Positions 10,501 to 18,283 of a DNA stretch of 64,000 bases are shown here, piece by piece; positions within the stretch are counted from its first letter, which is position 1, and each line of letters starts with the position of its first letter. A program made the translations under genes and the position numbers. Source of the stretch: Planctomycetales bacterium (GTDB taxonomy: Bacteria > Planctomycetota > Planctomycetia > Pirellulales > Lacipirellulaceae); assembly GCA_020427145.1 (NCBI GenBank), contig JAGQOU010000008.1, positions 62,001-126,000 on the forward strand. Direction: 5' to 3'. Under the pieces are notes generated by a model. The model ran no database searches, was not told the origin of the DNA, and saw nothing but the letters and a program-made list of their open reading frames with translations.

Positions 10501-11725
10501 GCTCGCGACGCTGATCGTCTTCGTCGCGATGGCCGCCTCGGCCGGCGCTCAGGTGATTCCGCCGCCGACGGTTGATCGCAACTACCGCCTGGGCGACGGC
10601 GACCCGAGTGCGACCAACGGCGCCACGGTCAGCGTGACGCGCGACGACGCGGGCGCGGCCGGCATGAATCAGCTCATCGACATGACTGCGGCTACCAAAG
10701 CGGGTGGTGCGCCGAAATACGTGACCGTCACAGGGCGACCGGACGGGGTCGGCGGGTTGGGCATTCAGCTCAACGCAAACCCCACGGACAAGCAGTACCT
10801 GCGAACCGCCGCTGACGAGGCGCTCAACTTTCCCGAGCGTTCGCCGTCGTCGACCGAGGGCACGTTGCCCGGCGGCACGATCGATTACTCGTACATCACC
10901 GATCGCGGCTTCCAACTGTGGGTGAAGCCGTATGCGGCCACCGAAAGCTTCATCGTGATGGACAGCAACAACCACGGCGCCCTGATCGACGCGGAGGGCA
11001 AGTTTGGCATGCGGTACGCCAATTTTGACTACTCCGGCGTGACAACCGTCGTGCCTGACCAGTGGTATCACCTGATGGTCGTGCGGGCGTGGGGCGACAG
11101 GGGCACGGGGTCGGTGCTGTACGTCGACGGCGTGGCCGAGGCCGCGGCCACCGGCATCTACAACGGCGAAGACGCCCCCAACGACGAAATGAACCCGGCC
11201 AACCACGACAATAGCCCGCTGGTGGTGGGTTCCTCGACTTCCGAGTCGCCCTTTCAGATCGGCACGCAGAAGTATTTCCATGGCGTGGTGGACGACCTCA
11301 CCATGTTCGTGATGGGACTGAACGCGACGAACGACTTCGGCGAGTTCGAGTTCGGACGCGACAACGCCTACGCCGCGCACTTCGGCCCGACAACCGCCGG
11401 CGATCTGAACGGCGACGATCAGATCACCATGGCGGACGTGACGTTGTTCGCTTCGAACTGGCTGTATGAGAAGAAGCTGACATGGACGCAAGGCGAGGAC
11501 GAGCGTTCGCTGGTCGTCGGCGACCTGGAATCGCGATCGCGCGGCGACTTCAACTACGACGGCCGCGTGGACTTGGCCGACTGGGGCATTCTCAATACGG
11601 CGAACCCGGCGATGGCCGCGGCCGCGATGTCGTTGATCAACTCCGTTCCCGAGCCGGGGAGTTGCGTGCTCGCGGGAGTCGCTGTGGCGGCGCTGCTCGC
11701 TTGTCGACGGCGCGCCCGCGGCTGA
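7592..11725 (+). CDS. Three-module exported protein with three PEP-CTERM signals (possible polyprotein)
   Basis: A 1377-residue protein made of three complete exported units. Module 1 (1 to about 497) has a signal peptide ending AARA, a WWWAVDN surface domain, an LRLIVDRDNG domain, dockerin-like loops and a PEP-CTERM at Val471. Module 2 starts after a second hydrophobic helix ending ANA (513-515); it has another WWWALDN domain, dockerin-like EF-hand loops and a PEP-CTERM at Val940. Module 3 starts after a helix ending AGA (984-986); it has a LamG-like domain, dockerin-like loops (DLNGDDQITMAD, DFNYDGRVDLAD) and the terminal PEP-CTERM at Val1352. ATG 7592 has AGGACGAGG upstream and starts the signal peptide. 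No stop or independent start lies at either junction. No exosortase gene is in the window. Confidence 0.8.
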   Translation: MRKTMTRRGALSRLVVGGALFALGLPAARAVDLLSESFDELPLQQVVTFQSETRSRATWTQAVPSGAGVEGTWSIDNSNLPPETASDLIGVAEFEGWSFVDKQWWIDTAGNQGRGEFVSASGVIAVADPDEWDDYGSPDSPTDYGQFDSTLKVSNIPLQGAAPNSVNLFFHSSWRFEGIQKASLTVKYDDPGATEIELFQWDSDTNSPNFKDDATNEAVNIPILNPAGANNASLEFRLFDAGNNWWWAVDNLAMFTGTAPAQDGVLRLIVDRDNGNVQVVNNTSGTVNLRGYSIESTEGTLNESAASYLGDSDSNWQVFDNPDSSELSEGYIPNQYAMPTQTANLTLGVIDLGNAWEKYHEDIDDVTFEYLVAGSDDPVVGIVQFVGNGDSSYDALDLNFDGDISLLDYATFLAGYGSSLDGKTDAQAYNLGDLDRDGKHTVADFLEFKRLFDQLRGPGAFAAALAAGSQVPEPSTLASLAVLLAGVAVVRVRRFAGAALLIALAIGGWASSANAALPLLVEDFESVPLGQSPEEQPTQFGVWSGDGPAGWTIDRSGMPGIGDPDTDGVTDWAGWAVAKKDWWVVVAGDQDRSQFSRGVGAVLVADPDEWDDADHPDGKFSTYITSPVINIPAGVPAGKIKVAFDSSWRPEGFDDGDLTNNQTATLDVSYNSAPFSNLLTWDSQEGGPNFHTDETNEAVELDANYNGSSTSIQLRFGLNNAINDWWWALDNVRVFVPSDPAVLRVDTTTGYAKIVGGDVITETINGYDVASAGGNLNPVGNLGLSYLQVDPIDGPDADSAAGSTLGENWQLAAETDNLFSEFFLDGSSDFTSSRTESLGRIFDPATAELDRDLTFTYTTVFGDIVEGVVEYFASTGGTADFDVSGQVNGGDFLAWQRGYGSGSTFAQGDADGDSDVDGADLAVWQSRFGLPSAAATLAPVPEPGSVALALIMLGGAALRDRRRFCNAAWGLATLIVFVAMAASAGAQVIPPPTVDRNYRLGDGDPSATNGATVSVTRDDAGAAGMNQLIDMTAATKAGGAPKYVTVTGRPDGVGGLGIQLNANPTDKQYLRTAADEALNFPERSPSSTEGTLPGGTIDYSYITDRGFQLWVKPYAATESFIVMDSNNHGALIDAEGKFGMRYANFDYSGVTTVVPDQWYHLMVVRAWGDRGTGSVLYVDGVAEAAATGIYNGEDAPNDEMNPANHDNSPLVVGSSTSESPFQIGTQKYFHGVVDDLTMFVMGLNATNDFGEFEFGRDNAYAAHFGPTTAGDLNGDDQITMADVTLFASNWLYEKKLTWTQGEDERSLVVGDLESRSRGDFNYDGRVDLADWGILNTANPAMAAAAMSLINSVPEPGSCVLAGVAVAALLACRRRARG
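9002..9137 (+). other. Internal PEP-CTERM / signal-peptide-like junction (first of two)
   Basis: Codons 471-515: VPEPS, a hydrophobic helix, VRVRRF, a second hydrophobic helix (ALLIALAIGGWASS) and ANA before the next surface domain (LPLLVEDFES). This is the order expected for a sorting signal followed by a new signal peptide. Confidence 0.7.
10409..10549 (+). other. Internal PEP-CTERM / signal-peptide-like junction (second of two)
   Basis: Codons 940-986: VPEPG, a hydrophobic helix, RDRRRF, a second hydrophobic helix (WGLATLIVFVAMAAS) and AGA before the LamG module. It has the same architecture as the junctions at 2723 and 9002. Confidence 0.7.
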
Positions 11726-11829
11726 TTGAGACCCGTAGGACCGGTTTAACTCGGCTCAAGATTTGACTGCGAACGGCCGCCTGCCGCGACGGCCGATCGT
11801 TTTCCCTTGGCGGCTTGGAGCCTCCCGAA

Positions 11830-12957
11830 ATGCGAAATGTTGCCCATCGCTTGCGAAGTCGCGCTGCCCGTCGACGCGGTTTCACGCTGGTTGAACTGTT
11901 GGTGGTGATCGCCATTATCGGCGTCCTGGTGGGGCTGCTGCTGCCGGCCATCCAGGCGGCGCGCGAAGCGGCCCGGCGCAGTCAGTGCTCGAACAATCTC
12001 AAACAGATTGGTTTGGCGCTGCTGAACCACGAATCGACGCGCAAGCGGTTGCCGCCGGGGGCGTTGATGAACGAAGGCAGTTCCTGGTCGATCTATCTGC
12101 TCGATTATATCGAGCAGTCGAATTCCATGGATCTGACGAAGATCAGCGACAACGCGTCGTACAACTCGCAATGGGGGCACCCCGGCGGGCCATACGGCGA
12201 TGCGAGCGAGCTGCCCCCCAACGAGCGCAATGTGCAGGTCATCGAGCAGGTGATTCCGACCTACCGATGTCCGTCGATTGGTCTTCCGGAGAATCAGTTG
12301 GACGTGACCGCCGACAATTACTGGATCATGCGTCGGTCGCCCTGCTCGTACCTAGGCGTGGCCACCGGGCTGCAGACCAAGCAGTATCAGGGAGGAGAGA
12401 CCTATTTTCTCAAGGGCCAATTGAATGCGAAGGAATACGAGGACACCGGCGGCTACGAAGGCGCCGACGGCGTGTTGTACGGCATCGACAAGGACGACCG
12501 AGTCAACAAAGGAACGAGCTTCCGCCAAATCACGGACGGTACGTCGAACACCGTGATGGTTGGCGAGGCCGTGCCGGACTTCGTGACGCAAGAGAAGAAC
12601 GGCGGGTCGCCCGAGGACCGTGCCGGCAGTCGCAAGGACCACTGGTGGGGCGGTAGCGACGACATCGACACCGCGCCGGGGTCGGATCTCTCGGAGTTCC
12701 TGGGTTCCACCGGCGTGCCGATCAATTTCCAGGGAACGCCGGAGGAGAATCAGCAGTGGTGCTCGAATCCCGACTCCTCGAAGTGCCAGATGCTACAATT
12801 GGCCTTTGGTAGCGAGCACAGCGGGATCGCCCAGATGGTGTTCTGCGACGGGCATGTCGAGTCGATTCAAGAAGACGTCGATCCGTCCGTGTGGAGCGAC
12901 TACGGCACCCGCGCGGGACAAACGCTATATCAAGGCGGCGGCGCACCGCGTCGGTAG
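11830..12957 (+). CDS. DUF1559 pseudopilin-like protein with H-X9-DG motif
   Basis: A 375-residue protein with a type IV prepilin-like N-terminus: basic RSRAARRRG, then [24 protein letters not shown] prepilin peptidase would be expected to cleave after the Gly. The body ([25 protein letters not shown] and TSNTVMVGE) is typical of DUF1559 proteins, which are greatly expanded in planctomycetes. Near the C-terminus His, nine residues, then Asp-Gly ([13 protein letters not shown]) matches the H-X9-DG motif of this family. ATG 11830 has GGAG nine bases upstream; a TTG at 11815 is an alternative. Probable role: a surface or pseudopilus-like protein. The specific function is unknown. Confidence 0.9.
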   Translation: MRNVAHRLRSRAARRRGFTLVELLVVIAIIGVLVGLLLPAIQAAREAARRSQCSNNLKQIGLALLNHESTRKRLPPGALMNEGSSWSIYLLDYIEQSNSMDLTKISDNASYNSQWGHPGGPYGDASELPPNERNVQVIEQVIPTYRCPSIGLPENQLDVTADNYWIMRRSPCSYLGVATGLQTKQYQGGETYFLKGQLNAKEYEDTGGYEGADGVLYGIDKDDRVNKGTSFRQITDGTSNTVMVGEAVPDFVTQEKNGGSPEDRAGSRKDHWWGGSDDIDTAPGSDLSEFLGSTGVPINFQGTPEENQQWCSNPDSSKCQMLQLAFGSEHSGIAQMVFCDGHVESIQEDVDPSVWSDYGTRAGQTLYQGGGAPRR

Positions 12958-13044
12958 CTGCGACGGCGAAGACCACTCGCGGGAATCGTCCACGCACTCG
13001 CAGCTTGAATTGTGGCTAGTTCTCTTGGAAGGTCGTAGGCTGCC

Positions 13045-15786
13045 GTGACGCGCTCGCTGGTGATTGCTGTACCTGTCGTTTGGGTGTTTGTTGCGAGGGT
13101 GGCTGGCGCAGTTGCCGATCCTGTTGGCGACGCAGAGCTTGTGGGCCGTCGCGACGACGGGGCAATGATTACGCCCGTCAATCAGGTCGTGACGCCCTAC
13201 GGCCGCGTGGTCGAACTCCCTGGTCTGCGACCGCAGGCGGTCGCGTTGTCGCCGGACGGTTCGTTGTTGGTCACCTCTGGCAAGACGGGCGAGTTGATCG
13301 TCGTCGATCCGCAGACGGCCGAGATCCGTCAGCGGGTCGGCTTCCCCAGCGATCAGGATGACGTGGCACCGGCGCAAGCGGTGTCTCCGCAGATATTGCG
13401 GCCCGATCGAAACAGCCAACTCAGCTACACCGGTTTGGCGTTCACGCCCGACGGCTCGCGTTTGCTGCTGAGCAATGTCGAGGGACTCGTCGAGGTGTTC
13501 CAGGTGACGCGCGCCGGGGAGGTGGTTCCCGAGACCTATTGGCCGCTGCCGCCGGCGAACGCTCCGCGTCGGGCGGCCGAGATTCCCGCCGGGTTAGCGA
13601 TGTCCACCGACGCAACGCGCGTCTACGTCTGCGGCAATCTGTCGAATCGTTTGATTGAATTGGACGGGAACACGGGCGCGGTCCTGCGAACGTTCGACGT
13701 GGGCGTGGCGCCGTACGACGTGGCATTGATCGGCGACAAGGCGTATGTGAGCAACTGGGGCGGCCGCCGACCGGGGCCCGATGACCTCACCGGACCGGCC
13801 GGGCGCGAAACGCTGGTCCGCGTCGACCCGCAGCGAAACATCGCTAGCGAAGGTTCCGTGACAGTCGTCGATTTGGCCGCCGGCAAAGTGAAATGCGAAT
13901 TGCTTGTCGGCCTGCACGCCAGCGGGTTGGCAGTTTCGCCCAACCGGCGGTGGTTGGCGTGCTGCAACGCGGCGAGCGATACGCTGTCGATGATCGACGT
14001 CGTTGCGGATAAGGTCGTGGCCACTCTGTGGGCGAAGCGGACCCCCGCGGAACTGCTCGGCGCCGCGCCCAATGCCGCGGCCTTCAACCCAGCGGGCGAC
14101 CGGCTGTTTGTCGCCAACGGTTCGCAGAACGCGGTCGCCGTGTTTGAGTTCAACGACGAGCGGCCCAGCGAGTCGGAACTGGAAGGGCTGATTCCAACGG
14201 GTTGGTATCCGGGGGCGGTCGCGTATGACGCGGGGCGCAATCAACTGATCGCCGCGAATATCAAGGGCCTGCCGACAACGCCGAAGCGGAACCCTGACCT
14301 GAACGCGGAGGGGTTCAACTCGCACCACTACCAGGGCTCCTTGACCTTGGCTCCGTTGCCCGATGGCGAGCAACTGCGGGAACTCTCGGAACAGGTTGCC
14401 GCCAATCAGCGCGCGCCCCGGATCGCCGAGGCGCTGCTGCCGCCGCGGCCCGATCAACCGCCGCGGGCGATCCCCGAGCGCATCGGCGAGCCGAGTTTGA
14501 TCAAGCATGTCGTGTATATCATCAAAGAGAATCGAACCTACGACCAAGTGCTCGGCGACGTCGAACGGGGCAACGGCGACGCGCGCCTGTGCGTGTTCGG
14601 TCGCGACGCGACGCCCAATCATCACAAGCTGGCCGACGAATTCGTGTTGCTGGACAACACGTACTGCAGCGGCATCCTCAGCGCCGACGGGCATCAGTGG
14701 AGCACGACCGCCTACTCAACGGACTACATGGAGAAGAGCTTCGCCGGTTTTCCACGCAGTTACCCCGACGGCATGGGCCAGGACGAGGACGACGCCATGG
14801 CGTATTCGCCGCGGGGTTTCCTGTGGGACAATGTCTTGGAGCACGGCCGCACGTTGCGCAACTACGGCGAATTCATGGGCCCCTCGGTGCGGTGGCGCGA
14901 TCCGCAGCGCACCGGCGAGCCCGGCTTTGCCGCGTGTTATCAAGCGTGGAAATCTGGCAGCGACGACGTGGTGTTCGAGTCGTGGCCGAGCGTGGAACAC
15001 ATGCGCAGCTTTTCGCCGACGGATTACGTCGGCTGGGACATGTCGGTGCCCGATCAATTGCGGGCCGATTATGTGCTCGAGGATCTGAAGCGGTTCGAGA
15101 AGGCCGGCGAGATGCCCGACTTGCTGATTATTTGCCTTCCTCAAGATCATACCAGCGGCACGAGCCCCAACTGTCCGACGCCGGCGGCCTGTATGGCCGA
15201 CAACGATCTGGCGCTGGGGCGAATCGTCGAAGGCCTCAGCCATTCCAGCTTTTGGCCGCAAATGGCGGTGTTTGTGATCGAGGACGACCCCCAGGCAGGT
15301 TGGGACCACGTGAGCGGCTATCGCACGATTGCATTTTGCGCCAGCCCCTTCGCCAAACGAGACGCCGTGGTCAGCACTCAGTACAATACGACCAGCGTGC
15401 TGCGGACGATGGAGCAGATCCTGGGTCTGCCGCCCATGACGCAGTTCGATGCCAGCGCGACGCCCATGTTCGATTGCTTCGGGGACGAGGCTGACATGAC
15501 GCCGTATGACGCCGTGCCGGTGGCGACGCGGCTGGACGAATTGAATCCTGCCGTGGCAGACATCGGCAACCCGGTGTTGCGTGAGGATGCCCTGGTATCT
15601 TCGCAGCTGAACTTTCGCCAAGTGGATCGGGCGCCGGAAGATGTACTCAATCGCATCTTGTGGCGGGCGATGCGCGGCACTGATGATCCGTATCCTACTT
15701 GGGCCGTGACGGCGGTTGACGACGATGACGATGATGACGAGCCGTGGGAAATGCCGCACGACGCGGGCGAGCCTCGTATTGAATGA
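13045..15786 (+). CDS. YncE-type beta-propeller fused to a phosphoesterase
   Basis: A 913-residue exported protein. The hydrophobic N-terminus (1-22) is a signal peptide. Residues about 50-480 hold YVTN/YncE-type propeller blades (LSPDGSLLVTSGKTGELIVVD, AFNPAGDRLFVANGSQNAVAVFE). From about 486 a phosphoesterase of the acid phosphatase/phospholipase C superfamily begins (KHVVYIIKENRTYDQVLGD, then SADGHQWSTTAYSTDY, DDPQAGWDHV). The C-terminus is an acidic tail with seven consecutive Asp. The architecture equals the bifunctional YncE family/alkaline phosphatase family proteins of databases; the substrate is unknown. The GTG start has GGAAGG about 13 bases upstream. The stop overlaps the proposed start of the next gene, so the two are probably co-translated. 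Confidence 0.85.
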   Translation: MTRSLVIAVPVVWVFVARVAGAVADPVGDAELVGRRDDGAMITPVNQVVTPYGRVVELPGLRPQAVALSPDGSLLVTSGKTGELIVVDPQTAEIRQRVGFPSDQDDVAPAQAVSPQILRPDRNSQLSYTGLAFTPDGSRLLLSNVEGLVEVFQVTRAGEVVPETYWPLPPANAPRRAAEIPAGLAMSTDATRVYVCGNLSNRLIELDGNTGAVLRTFDVGVAPYDVALIGDKAYVSNWGGRRPGPDDLTGPAGRETLVRVDPQRNIASEGSVTVVDLAAGKVKCELLVGLHASGLAVSPNRRWLACCNAASDTLSMIDVVADKVVATLWAKRTPAELLGAAPNAAAFNPAGDRLFVANGSQNAVAVFEFNDERPSESELEGLIPTGWYPGAVAYDAGRNQLIAANIKGLPTTPKRNPDLNAEGFNSHHYQGSLTLAPLPDGEQLRELSEQVAANQRAPRIAEALLPPRPDQPPRAIPERIGEPSLIKHVVYIIKENRTYDQVLGDVERGNGDARLCVFGRDATPNHHKLADEFVLLDNTYCSGILSADGHQWSTTAYSTDYMEKSFAGFPRSYPDGMGQDEDDAMAYSPRGFLWDNVLEHGRTLRNYGEFMGPSVRWRDPQRTGEPGFAACYQAWKSGSDDVVFESWPSVEHMRSFSPTDYVGWDMSVPDQLRADYVLEDLKRFEKAGEMPDLLIICLPQDHTSGTSPNCPTPAACMADNDLALGRIVEGLSHSSFWPQMAVFVIEDDPQAGWDHVSGYRTIAFCASPFAKRDAVVSTQYNTTSVLRTMEQILGLPPMTQFDASATPMFDCFGDEADMTPYDAVPVATRLDELNPAVADIGNPVLREDALVSSQLNFRQVDRAPEDVLNRILWRAMRGTDDPYPTWAVTAVDDDDDDDEPWEMPHDAGEPRIE

Positions 15787-17206
15787 AAGTGTTCGCTGCC
15801 GGTTCTTACTGGCCGTTGTGGCGGCGACCGCGATCGTCGGACTCCTTGACGAGCGCGTCTCGGCCCGTGAGACGCCTGCTGCGACGGCACTGACCGAGTT
15901 GGACCGCTACGTGGCGGCGGCCGACGACAGTTTTGCGTGGCAGATCGTCGATCGCCGGGACGACGAACAGGCGACGACGCTGTTGGTGGATCTCACGTCG
16001 CAAACCTGGCGCGACGCGGACGAAGTCGACCGCACCGTTTGGCAGCATTGGCTGTGGATTGTCGTCCCCCGTGCGGCGACGTCGGACACCGGATTGCTGG
16101 TCATTAGCGGCGGCGCCAACGGAGGCGACCCGCCGCAGAAGCCGGCGGCCATGTTGCGCGAGATCGCGTTGGCCACCAATTCGGTTGTGGCCGAGGTGGG
16201 CCAGGTCCCCAATCAGCCGCTGGAATTTTTCGGCGATGGCGAGCCCCGGTACGAAGACAACCTGCTGGCTCGTTCGTGGCAAGCGGCCCTCAAGGCCCAC
16301 GACCCGTCGTGGCCCGGACAGTTGCCGATGACCAAATCGGCCGTGCGCGCGATGGACGCCGTGCAGGCGGCGCTGGCCACGGACCCCCAGCTCGCGCAGG
16401 TGGATCGTTTCGTCGTGACGGGTGGCTCGAAACGGGGGTGGACGACGTGGCTGACCGCGGCGGTGGATGACCGCGTGGTCGCCATCGCCCCGGTGGTGAT
16501 CGACATGCTCAACATCCGCGAGTCGATGCGGAACCATCACGAGGCCTACGGTTTTTGGGCGCCCGCGATCGGCGACTACGAGCGGGCCGGTTTGATGGAT
16601 CGCATGGATGACGACGCCATGACGCCGCTGTTGAATATCGTCGACCCGTACAGCTATCGCGAGCGGATGACGATGCCCAAGTGCATCATCAACGCCAGCG
16701 GCGATCAGTTCTTTACGCCCGACTCGTCGCAGTTCTACTTCGCTGCCTTGCCGGGCGAGAAACTGCTGGCGTACGTGCCGAACGCCGATCATAGTTTGCG
16801 AAACTCAAATGCGTTGGAGACGCTCACGGCGTTTTACGCCTCGGTGGTCGATGGACGGCCGCGTCCCGAGGTCGAGTGGGAGCTGGCGGGGGAAACTGGC
16901 TGGCGCGTCAGTTGCGATCCGCCGCCGACGCGAGCCTTGCTGTGGCACGCGGTGAATCCCGAGGCACGCGACTTTCGGCTCGACAAAGTGGGACCCATCT
17001 ACAAGAGCCGGGAGTTGTCGCCCGATGGCGACGGGAAATACTCGGGCGTCGTGGCGCGCCCCGAGGAGGGATTCGCCGCCGTGTTTGTGCAGTTGAAATG
17101 CGATATCGGCGCGGGTGTTCCGCTGCGAGTGACGACTCCCGTGAAGATCATCACGGCAGGCGGCGGTGCGGCGACTTCGAGCGGCGGCGTGGCTGGCGGC
17201 GAATAG
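15779..17206 (+). CDS. PqaA-like exported alpha/beta hydrolase
   Basis: About 475 residues, resembling the PhoPQ-activated pathogenicity-related (PqaA) family of exported alpha/beta hydrolases. Supporting motifs are VVAEVGQVPNQPL, VTGGSKRGWTTW (candidate Ser nucleophile in GGSKRGW), NASGDQFFTPDSSQFY (candidate Asp) and PNADHSLRNS (candidate His). The N-terminus has a signal peptide (CRFLLAVVAATAIVGLL). The start is uncertain: no ATG lies at a sensible place. A TTG at 15779 overlaps the preceding stop by eight bases and would begin just before the signal peptide; the longer ATG form at 15716 would overlap the upstream gene by 71 bases. The Gly/Ala-rich C-terminus (GGGAATSSGG) is low complexity. 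Substrate unknown. Confidence 0.8.
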   Translation: MNESVRCRFLLAVVAATAIVGLLDERVSARETPAATALTELDRYVAAADDSFAWQIVDRRDDEQATTLLVDLTSQTWRDADEVDRTVWQHWLWIVVPRAATSDTGLLVISGGANGGDPPQKPAAMLREIALATNSVVAEVGQVPNQPLEFFGDGEPRYEDNLLARSWQAALKAHDPSWPGQLPMTKSAVRAMDAVQAALATDPQLAQVDRFVVTGGSKRGWTTWLTAAVDDRVVAIAPVVIDMLNIRESMRNHHEAYGFWAPAIGDYERAGLMDRMDDDAMTPLLNIVDPYSYRERMTMPKCIINASGDQFFTPDSSQFYFAALPGEKLLAYVPNADHSLRNSNALETLTAFYASVVDGRPRPEVEWELAGETGWRVSCDPPPTRALLWHAVNPEARDFRLDKVGPIYKSRELSPDGDGKYSGVVARPEEGFAAVFVQLKCDIGAGVPLRVTTPVKIITAGGGAATSSGGVAGGE

Positions 17207-17225
17207 TCGCGCGGCCGCCGTGCGA

Positions 17226-18221
17226 TCATTTCGCTACCCGTTCCGCCACGCCATTGACCACGCTGCGCGGCCCGCGGCCGGCGAGGAGATCGAGCACCGC
17301 GTCTGCCGCCTGATGCGACTGCCGCGCCGCGGCTTCGGCGGTGTACCACGCCAGATGCGGGGTCACGACCACGTTGGGCATTCCCAGCAGCGGATGGTTC
17401 GCTGCGAGCGGTTCGTCGGCAAACACATCGAGCCCGGCCCCTGCAAGCCACCCTTCGTTCAAGCCGCGCAGCAGGGCCGGCTCGTCGATGATCGCCCCGC
17501 GGGACACGTCGATGAGATAGGCCGTCGGGCGCATCAGCCGCAACTCTCGCTCGCCGAGCAACCGTTGCGTTTCGGGCGTCAGTACGCAGTGTACTGAAAC
17601 GAAATCACTGGCGGCGAGCAACTCGTCGAGTTGCAGCCACTGCAGGGCAAGTCCCTCGCGTTCGACCACCGTGCGATCGACGTAGGGGTCGCAGGCCAAG
17701 AGCGTCATATCGAAACCTGCGGCGCGGCGGGCCATCTTACGTCCGATGCGGCCCATGCCAATCAGGCCAATCGTCTTGCCCTCGAGGTCGACGCCGCAGA
17801 ATTGTTCGTCCGGCCAGAACCAGCCGTGGCGACGGAACTGGGCGTCGATCAGCGACAGCTTGCGCGCCAGTGCGATCAGCAGGGCAAAGGCGAGGTCGGC
17901 CACGGTGCCGCTGCCGTATTCGGGGCAGTTGGCAACCGGGATGCCGCGCGCGGCGGCCGCGGCAAGGTCGATGTTGTCGACGCCGACGCCGTATTTCACG
18001 ATGCCGCGCAGACGGGCGCCGGCTGCGATGACGCTCTCCGGGATCTTGGCGAAGCACGACGCGACAAGGATGTCGGCCTCCCGCACGCGGCGGGCGAGCT
18101 CATCGACCGCGTAGGTTGGCGACACGTCGAGGGAACCGGCGGTGCGTAGACGCTGCACGTCGGCGTCGACAAATCGACACTCCGCGTCGGAACACAAAAT
18201 GAGTGAGTCGTTCATGCGCAT
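17226..18221 (-). CDS. D-2-hydroxyacid dehydrogenase (CtBP-like)
   Basis: A 331-residue NAD-dependent D-2-hydroxyacid dehydrogenase. It has the Rossmann motif GLIGMGRIGRKMARR (about 150-165), catalytic Arg in DVSRGAIIDE, Glu in GLDVFADEPL and His in VTPHLAWYT. HLAW is typical of the C-terminal-binding-protein-like branch rather than phosphite dehydrogenase. It lies 62 bases downstream of the DUF5690 gene on the same strand and may be co-transcribed with it, next to the phosphonate genes. A role in handling a C2/C3 acid from phosphonate breakdown is possible but unproven. Two in-frame ATGs (18221, 18215) are equally plausible starts. Confidence 0.8.
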   Translation of the reverse strand: MRMNDSLILCSDAECRFVDADVQRLRTAGSLDVSPTYAVDELARRVREADILVASCFAKIPESVIAAGARLRGIVKYGVGVDNIDLAAAAARGIPVANCPEYGSGTVADLAFALLIALARKLSLIDAQFRRHGWFWPDEQFCGVDLEGKTIGLIGMGRIGRKMARRAAGFDMTLLACDPYVDRTVVEREGLALQWLQLDELLAASDFVSVHCVLTPETQRLLGERELRLMRPTAYLIDVSRGAIIDEPALLRGLNEGWLAGAGLDVFADEPLAANHPLLGMPNVVVTPHLAWYTAEAAARQSHQAADAVLDLLAGRGPRSVVNGVAERVAK

Positions 18222-18283
18222 TCTGGTTGTGGGGCGGCCTCGGCAAGCCTCGGGTTCGAAGCGGGGGCCAGCTAATCACGTCC

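Noticed and set aside
17226-18221. Phosphite (phosphonate) dehydrogenase PtxD, tempting beside phosphonate genes
   Set aside because: The catalytic-His block reads TPHLAWYT, typical of CtBP-like dehydrogenases, and PtxD-specific stretches are absent.
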